Positions 5,936 through 8,943 of a DNA stretch of 8,943 nucleotides are shown piece after piece. This DNA comes from an uncultured Bacilli bacterium. Lineage in GTDB: Bacteria; Bacillota_I; Bacilli_A; RF39; UBA660. Made by a program: the position numbers and the translations under genes. The notes below the pieces were generated by a model that saw only the letters and a list, made by a program, of their open reading frames with translations, did no database searches and was not told the DNA's origin. Within the stretch, counting starts at the first letter, position 1, and the number at the start of each line of letters is the position of its first letter. The DNA lies in assembly GCA_947629115.1 (NCBI GenBank), contig CANRCL010000042.1, positions 1 through 8,943 of the forward strand, written 5' to 3'.

Positions 5936-6553
5936 ATGGAAAAACGACTCATTGATGAAAGAAAAGAAGAAATTATTAATGCTTGTGAAAAATTGTATCA
6001 ACAATTAGATTTTAAAGAAATAAACATTAAACTTATTGGAGAGAAAATAAGCGTTGGTAGAACTTCTATTTATAATTATTTTCAAACGAAAGAAGAAATA
6101 TTTTTAGCACTCCTTGAAAGAGAATATTTAAAATGGAATGAAGATTTGTACAATATTTTTAAATTAAATGAAAAATTATCAAAAGAAGATTTTATAAACA
6201 AAATTACCGAATCTCTTTTAAAAAGAAAAATTTTACTTAAACTTATTTCTATGAATATGTTTGAAATGGAAGCAAATAGTAGAACCCAAAATATTACTAA
6301 TTATAAATTAGCATTTAAAGAATCTATTTCTTTATTAGAACAATGCTTATGTAAATTCTTTAATGTCAAAGATAGTGAAGCAGAAAAAATCACTTTTACT
6401 ATATTACCTTTTTTAGTAGGAATTTATCCATATACTTCTCTAACAGATAAAATGAAAGAAGCCATTCATAAAGCCAATCTTGAATATAAATTTTATACAG
6501 ATAGAGAAATGATAAAAATGGGATTAGAAAAAATAATAGGAGGCCTTAAATGA
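5936..6553 (+). CDS. TetR/AcrR family transcriptional repressor
   Basis: This 205-residue protein is a TetR-type repressor. The N-terminal helix-turn-helix domain spans about 9-55 and ends in the family signature ISVGRTSIYNYFQTKEEIF (38-56); residues 75-205 form a helical ligand/dimer domain that I cannot match to a named ligand class. Cys17, Cys137 and Cys139 could in principle sense thiol-reactive compounds, as Cys does in the TetR protein NemR, but this is only a possibility. AGGAGGG sits 8 nt before the ATG. Its promoter is covered by two matching operators, so it should repress itself and the genes behind it. The stop overlaps the next start (ATGA), making the reductase the first co-regulated gene. 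A likely inducer is a quinone, electrophile or aromatic compound, judged from the downstream enzymes. Confidence 0.92.
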   Translation: MEKRLIDERKEEIINACEKLYQQLDFKEINIKLIGEKISVGRTSIYNYFQTKEEIFLALLEREYLKWNEDLYNIFKLNEKLSKEDFINKITESLLKRKILLKLISMNMFEMEANSRTQNITNYKLAFKESISLLEQCLCKFFNVKDSEAEKITFTILPFLVGIYPYTSLTDKMKEAIHKANLEYKFYTDREMIKMGLEKIIGGLK

Positions 6554-7068
6554 AAATAGTTGTTCTGGCTGGTAGTCCTCATAAAAATGGAACATCAAAT
6601 ACATTAGTGAAAGAATTTGTAAGAGGTGCTAAAGATACAGGAAAAGATGTTGAAGTTATTGATTTAGCCCATACAGATATTCACCCTTGTATGGGATGTG
6701 ATGCTTGTGGTATGAATGGTGATTGTATCCAAAAAGATAAAGGAAATGAAATTTTAAATAAAATACTAGAATCTGATGCTATAATCTTCGCTTCACCTGT
6801 TTATTATTACAATGTGAGTAGTCAGTTAAAAATGATGATAGATCGTTTTTATGCTAAAACAATGAAAATTACAAATAAGAATTTAAAAGCCGGTGTAATA
6901 ATGACTGCTTGGAATAACGATGAAGAATTTACTTATGGGGCAATAGATAAATACTTTAATACTTTATTTACTTATATGCATTTTCAAGATATAGGAAGAA
7001 TATATGGAAAAGGGTGTGGTACATTATCTATGATGCCAAAAAAAATTATGAAGAAGCATATAAGTTAG
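6550..7068 (+). CDS. NADPH-dependent FMN reductase / iron-sulfur flavoprotein-like, C-terminus frameshifted
   Basis: This flavodoxin-fold oxidoreductase (172 residues as read) should bind FMN through GSPHKNGTSNTL (8-19) and the SPVYYYNVS block (82-90). Cys47, Cys50, Cys53 and Cys59 form C-x2-C-x2-C-x5-C, the compact pattern that binds a 4Fe-4S cluster in iron-sulfur flavoproteins, although many plain family reductases also carry it. After GCGTLSMMP the reading frame passes through eight A (7038-7045) into KKIMKKHIS and stops. One more A would give KKNYEEAYKLGRDI ending at 7082, which is the tail I expect for this family, so a one-base loss (or sequence error) has replaced the last 14 residues with 9. 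The core fold is intact, so activity may remain. AGGAGG (6538-6543) precedes the start, which overlaps the TetR stop by 4 nt. Confidence 0.88.
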   Translation: MKIVVLAGSPHKNGTSNTLVKEFVRGAKDTGKDVEVIDLAHTDIHPCMGCDACGMNGDCIQKDKGNEILNKILESDAIIFASPVYYYNVSSQLKMMIDRFYAKTMKITNKNLKAGVIMTAWNNDEEFTYGAIDKYFNTLFTYMHFQDIGRIYGKGCGTLSMMPKKIMKKHIS

Positions 7069-7083
7069 GAAGGGATATTTAAT

Positions 7084-7379
7084 ATGGAAACAATTGATGT
7101 ATTTGCTCATGTATTATTACCAAATTATTATGAGAAGATGTTAAGTTTTATGTGGATACAGCCATACTTGGAAATACGCGGGGGTTAGAACTCGCAGTAA
7201 ATTACTTTGGAATAGATAAAGTCTTATATGGTACAGATGCTCCCTTTGTAATTATGCCGAATGGTGCGACACAAGAAATAGAAAGTGCTATTGATGAGTT
7301 ACCTTTAAGTAGTGAAGATAAAGAAAAAATATATTCTAAAAATTTACAAAAGTTATTAAATGGAAAGAAGGAAAAATAA
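7084..7379 (+). pseudogene. Amidohydrolase family (ACMSD-like) gene with large internal deletion
   Basis: The first 21 codons, METIDVFAHVLLPNYYEKMLS (7084-7146), are the N-terminus of an amidohydrolase-2 family protein. In another frame, from about 7143 to 7379, the text KFYVDTAILGNTRG...YFGIDKVLYGTDAPF is that family's C-terminal part, including the GTDAP metal/catalytic Asp region. Relatives run about 280-300 residues, so roughly 190-200 internal residues are missing and the join is out of frame; the original start runs to a stop at 7186-7188. A GTG at 7152 could start a 75-residue C-terminal fragment, but it lacks most of the TIM-barrel and its metal ligands. AGGAAGGGA (7067-7075) is the surviving ribosome site. 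Family enzymes hydrolyse or decarboxylate aromatic-derived substrates; this copy cannot. Confidence 0.85.
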
Positions 7380-7381
7380 AA

Positions 7382-8029
7382 ATGAATAAAAAAACAATAG
7401 TTTTAATAATTGCAATAGTAATAATGTTAGTTGGTTGCATTGGAATTTTGGTTATGAGTTCTAATAATAATTCTAATGATACAACTGAACATCAAAATAG
7501 CAATGAAACACAAAAAGACAAAATACCAGAAAATACAAATGATAATGAGATAGATAATGATAAAAAAGTTGCCATCATTTATTTCTCTGCAACAGGTACA
7601 ACTAAAAAAGTCGCTGAATATATCAAAGATGCAACGAATGGTGATTTAATTGAAATTGTACCAAAAGATGAATATACAAATGCTGATTTAAGTTATACTA
7701 ATAGTAATAGTAGATGTACAAAAGAACAAAATGATGAAAGTGCAAGACCAGAAATAAAAAATAGTATTAATACTGATAATTATGATGTTATATTTTTAGG
7801 TTATCCAATTTGGTTTGGAAATGCTCCCAGAATTATTTTAACATTTTTAGATAGTCATAATTTAGATAGTAAAATTATAATTCCATTCTGTACATCAGGA
7901 AGTACTGGAATAGAATCAAGTGTAAATTATTTCAAGAGTCATTATAAAAATATTAATTTTCAAAATGGTAAAAGATTATCTACAAGCGAGTCTGAAATAA
8001 AAAATTGGGTTAATGGATTAAATTATTAA
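7382..8029 (+). CDS. Membrane-anchored flavodoxin (probable lipoprotein)
   Basis: This 215-residue protein joins an export/anchor signal to a flavodoxin. Residues 5-25 are hydrophobic and contain LVGC (16-19), a good lipobox that would make Cys19 the lipidated residue; the hydrophobic run continues a few residues past it, so a plain membrane anchor is also possible. Residues 26-61 are a hydrophilic Asn/Asp/Glu linker. The flavodoxin domain (62-215) has the FMN phosphate loop SATGTTKKVAEY (69-80), EYTNADLSY, the ESARPEI block (119-125) and YPIWFGNAPR (141-150), as in the flavodoxin_4 type. It would work outside the cell membrane as an electron carrier or quinone reductase. AGAAGGAA (7366-7373) precedes the ATG by 8 nt. 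The next gene encodes its cytosolic relative. Confidence 0.88.
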   Translation: MNKKTIVLIIAIVIMLVGCIGILVMSSNNNSNDTTEHQNSNETQKDKIPENTNDNEIDNDKKVAIIYFSATGTTKKVAEYIKDATNGDLIEIVPKDEYTNADLSYTNSNSRCTKEQNDESARPEIKNSINTDNYDVIFLGYPIWFGNAPRIILTFLDSHNLDSKIIIPFCTSGSTGIESSVNYFKSHYKNINFQNGKRLSTSESEIKNWVNGLNY

Positions 8030-8043
8030 GGAGGAATGAATTT

Positions 8044-8511
8044 ATGAGTAAAATTTTAGTTAATTTCTTTTCAGCAAGTGGAGTAACAAGAGATGTCGCA
8101 AGTAAAATTGCTAATTATATAGGTGGAGATTTATTTGAAATTGAACCTATGAATAAATATACAAATGAAGATTTAAATTGGAATAATAGTGATAGTAGGT
8201 CATCGATTGAAATGAATGATTCATTAAGTAGGCCGGATGTTAAAAGTAAAGTTTCTAATTTAAGTGATTATGATACTATTTTAATTGGATTTCCTATATG
8301 GTGGGATTTAGCACCTAGAATTATTAATACATTTATTGAAGAAAATAGTTTGGAAAATAAGAAAATCTATGTATTTGCAACATCAGGTGGTTCAAGTGTA
8401 AATAATAGTTTTAATACTTTAAAAAATACATATAGTAATCTTAACTTTGTGAGTGCTAAAAGACTAACAAGTAATGTATCAGAAAATGATATTACAAGTT
8501 GGATTATATAG
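8044..8511 (+). CDS. Cytosolic flavodoxin (flavodoxin_4 type)
   Basis: This 155-residue protein is a flavodoxin without a signal peptide. It shares block after block with the upstream anchored protein: phosphate loop SASGVTRDVA (10-19), KYTNEDLNW (38-46), SLSRPDVKS (60-68), FPIWWDLAPR (83-92) and ATSGGSS (112-118). It probably arose by tandem duplication, or both were acquired together. It should carry FMN and act in the cytoplasm as a reductase or electron donor. AGGAGG (8029-8034) sits 9 nt before the ATG and overlaps the previous stop region, consistent with one operon. The end, ITSWII, is a few residues shorter than the upstream paralogue (IKNWVNGLNY) but looks complete. Confidence 0.92.
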   Translation: MSKILVNFFSASGVTRDVASKIANYIGGDLFEIEPMNKYTNEDLNWNNSDSRSSIEMNDSLSRPDVKSKVSNLSDYDTILIGFPIWWDLAPRIINTFIEENSLENKKIYVFATSGGSSVNNSFNTLKNTYSNLNFVSAKRLTSNVSENDITSWII

Positions 8512-8519
8512 GTGATTTT

Positions 8520-8819
8520 ATGAGTATAACTATTAATATTTATTATAAAGGTGAAAATGGTAATGCTAAAAAATTTGCCGAAGAAATGGTATCTAATGGG
8601 ATTGTTGATAAAGTAAGAGCCGAAGAAGGTAATCTAAAATATGAATATTTCTTTCCTTTAGATGATAATGAAACAGTTTTACTTATTGATAGATGGAATA
8701 ATGAAGAAGCGCTAGATATTCATCATAAATCAGAAATGATGAAGCAAATAGCGGATTTAAGGAACAAATATCATTTGAGTATGAAAGTAGAAAAATTTAA
8801 GAGTTTGGAAGGTGAATAA
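8520..8819 (+). CDS. Antibiotic biosynthesis monooxygenase (ABM) family, quinol monooxygenase-like
   Basis: This small ferredoxin-like alpha+beta protein (99 residues) belongs to the ABM family that includes YgiN, a quinol monooxygenase, and the heme-degrading enzymes. Visible family blocks are EEGNLKYEYFFPLDD (about 35-49), TVLLIDRWNNEEALDIHH (52-69) and a C-terminal strand KVEKF. Such proteins act as dimers and need no bound cofactor for several oxidations of quinols. I chose the ATG at 8520 because AGGTGA (8510-8515) directly precedes it and the family starts with a short beta strand (ITINIYY). A TTG at 8499 would add seven residues inside the previous gene with no ribosome site. The ribosome site overlaps the flavodoxin stop, and the stop overlaps the next ATG by one base. 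Confidence 0.9.
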   Translation: MSITINIYYKGENGNAKKFAEEMVSNGIVDKVRAEEGNLKYEYFFPLDDNETVLLIDRWNNEEALDIHHKSEMMKQIADLRNKYHLSMKVEKFKSLEGE

Positions 8820-8943
8820 TGAAGAAACAAACAGCAGGTAGAGAGAGGTTAGGTAATATTGCACCCTTATTTGCTGAATTAAATGATGATGTATTATTTG
8901 GTCGTGTTTGGTCAAGAGAAGATGAATTATCACCAAGAGATAG
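8819..8943 (+). CDS. Carboxymuconolactone decarboxylase (CMD/AhpD-like) family, 5' part only
   Basis: The ATG shares its A with the preceding TAA stop (TAATG), and GGAAGGTGA (8807-8815) is its ribosome site. The 41 complete codons read MKKQTAGRERLG..., then LNDDVLFGRVWSREDELSPRD, a typical start of short CMD-family proteins found beside flavodoxins and ABM proteins in Bacillota. The gene runs off the window. The usual C-x2-C-x3-H active-site region (if it is of the AhpD type) would lie beyond the end, so hydroperoxidase versus lactone decarboxylase function cannot be judged. Confidence 0.85.
   Translation, partial: MKKQTAGRERLGNIAPLFAELNDDVLFGRVWSREDELSPRD

Noticed and set aside
7152..7379. 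Independent 75-residue gene starting at GTG 7152
   Set aside because: The sequence is the C-terminal piece of an amidohydrolase whose N-terminus lies immediately upstream in another frame. No ribosome site precedes the GTG.
8499..8519. TTG at 8499 as start of the ABM protein
   Set aside because: It would add seven residues overlapping the flavodoxin, without a ribosome site, whereas the ATG at 8520 has AGGTGA just before it and fits the family's N-terminus.
1..8943. Mycoplasma-type genetic code, CRISPR array, tRNA or rRNA genes, insertion sequences
   Set aside because: TGA ends several genes and does not occur inside them. I saw no regular spaced repeats, no tRNA cloverleaf, no rRNA-like text and no transposase or terminal inverted repeats.

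Overview
This is an AT-rich stretch of Bacillota-type (low-GC Gram-positive) chromosome with every gene on the + strand. TGA is used as a stop (ends of the genes at 3925, 4892 and 6553) and Trp is always TGG, so the standard bacterial code applies rather than the Mycoplasma code. The very high A+T content, short intergenic gaps, the secE-nusG pair and recognisable Bacillus-type sporulation proteins suggest an uncultured, probably gut-associated Bacilli or related Bacillota lineage. That placement is an inference, not something read directly from the sequence.

Region 1 (46-4892) holds six genes. Three match proteins that lie close together in the B. subtilis yut/yun region: a YunB sporulation protein (879-1628), a YutD/DUF1027 protein (2510-2800) and a YutH-like spore-coat pseudokinase (3969-4892). 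Between them are two unrecognised, probably tail-anchored membrane proteins (46-870 and 1670-2500) and a cytoplasmic protein with a long Pro/Ala/Thr-rich linker (2837-3925). Three extended -10 promoters (TGnTATnAT) start sub-transcripts, and a clear rho-independent hairpin overlaps the stop codon at 3925.

Region 2 (4893-5779) is the core secE-nusG pair (protein export; transcription elongation). It is preceded by a CGAAAG-loop hairpin in the secE leader. The usual downstream neighbour rplK is absent.

Region 3 (5780-8943) is a self-contained redox/detoxification operon. A TetR repressor has two TTGACA-n3-TGTCAA operators 33 bp apart that bracket its own promoter. It is followed by an ATGA-coupled FMN reductase with an iron-sulfur-flavoprotein-like Cys motif, an amidohydrolase broken by a large internal deletion, a membrane-anchored flavodoxin, a cytosolic paralogous flavodoxin, an ABM-type quinol monooxygenase-like protein, and the start of a carboxymuconolactone decarboxylase family gene cut by the window end. 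Together they look like a repressor-controlled response to a quinone, electrophile or aromatic compound. The reductase has lost its native C-terminus through a one-base loss in an A-run, and the amidohydrolase is dead, so this copy of the operon appears to be eroding.
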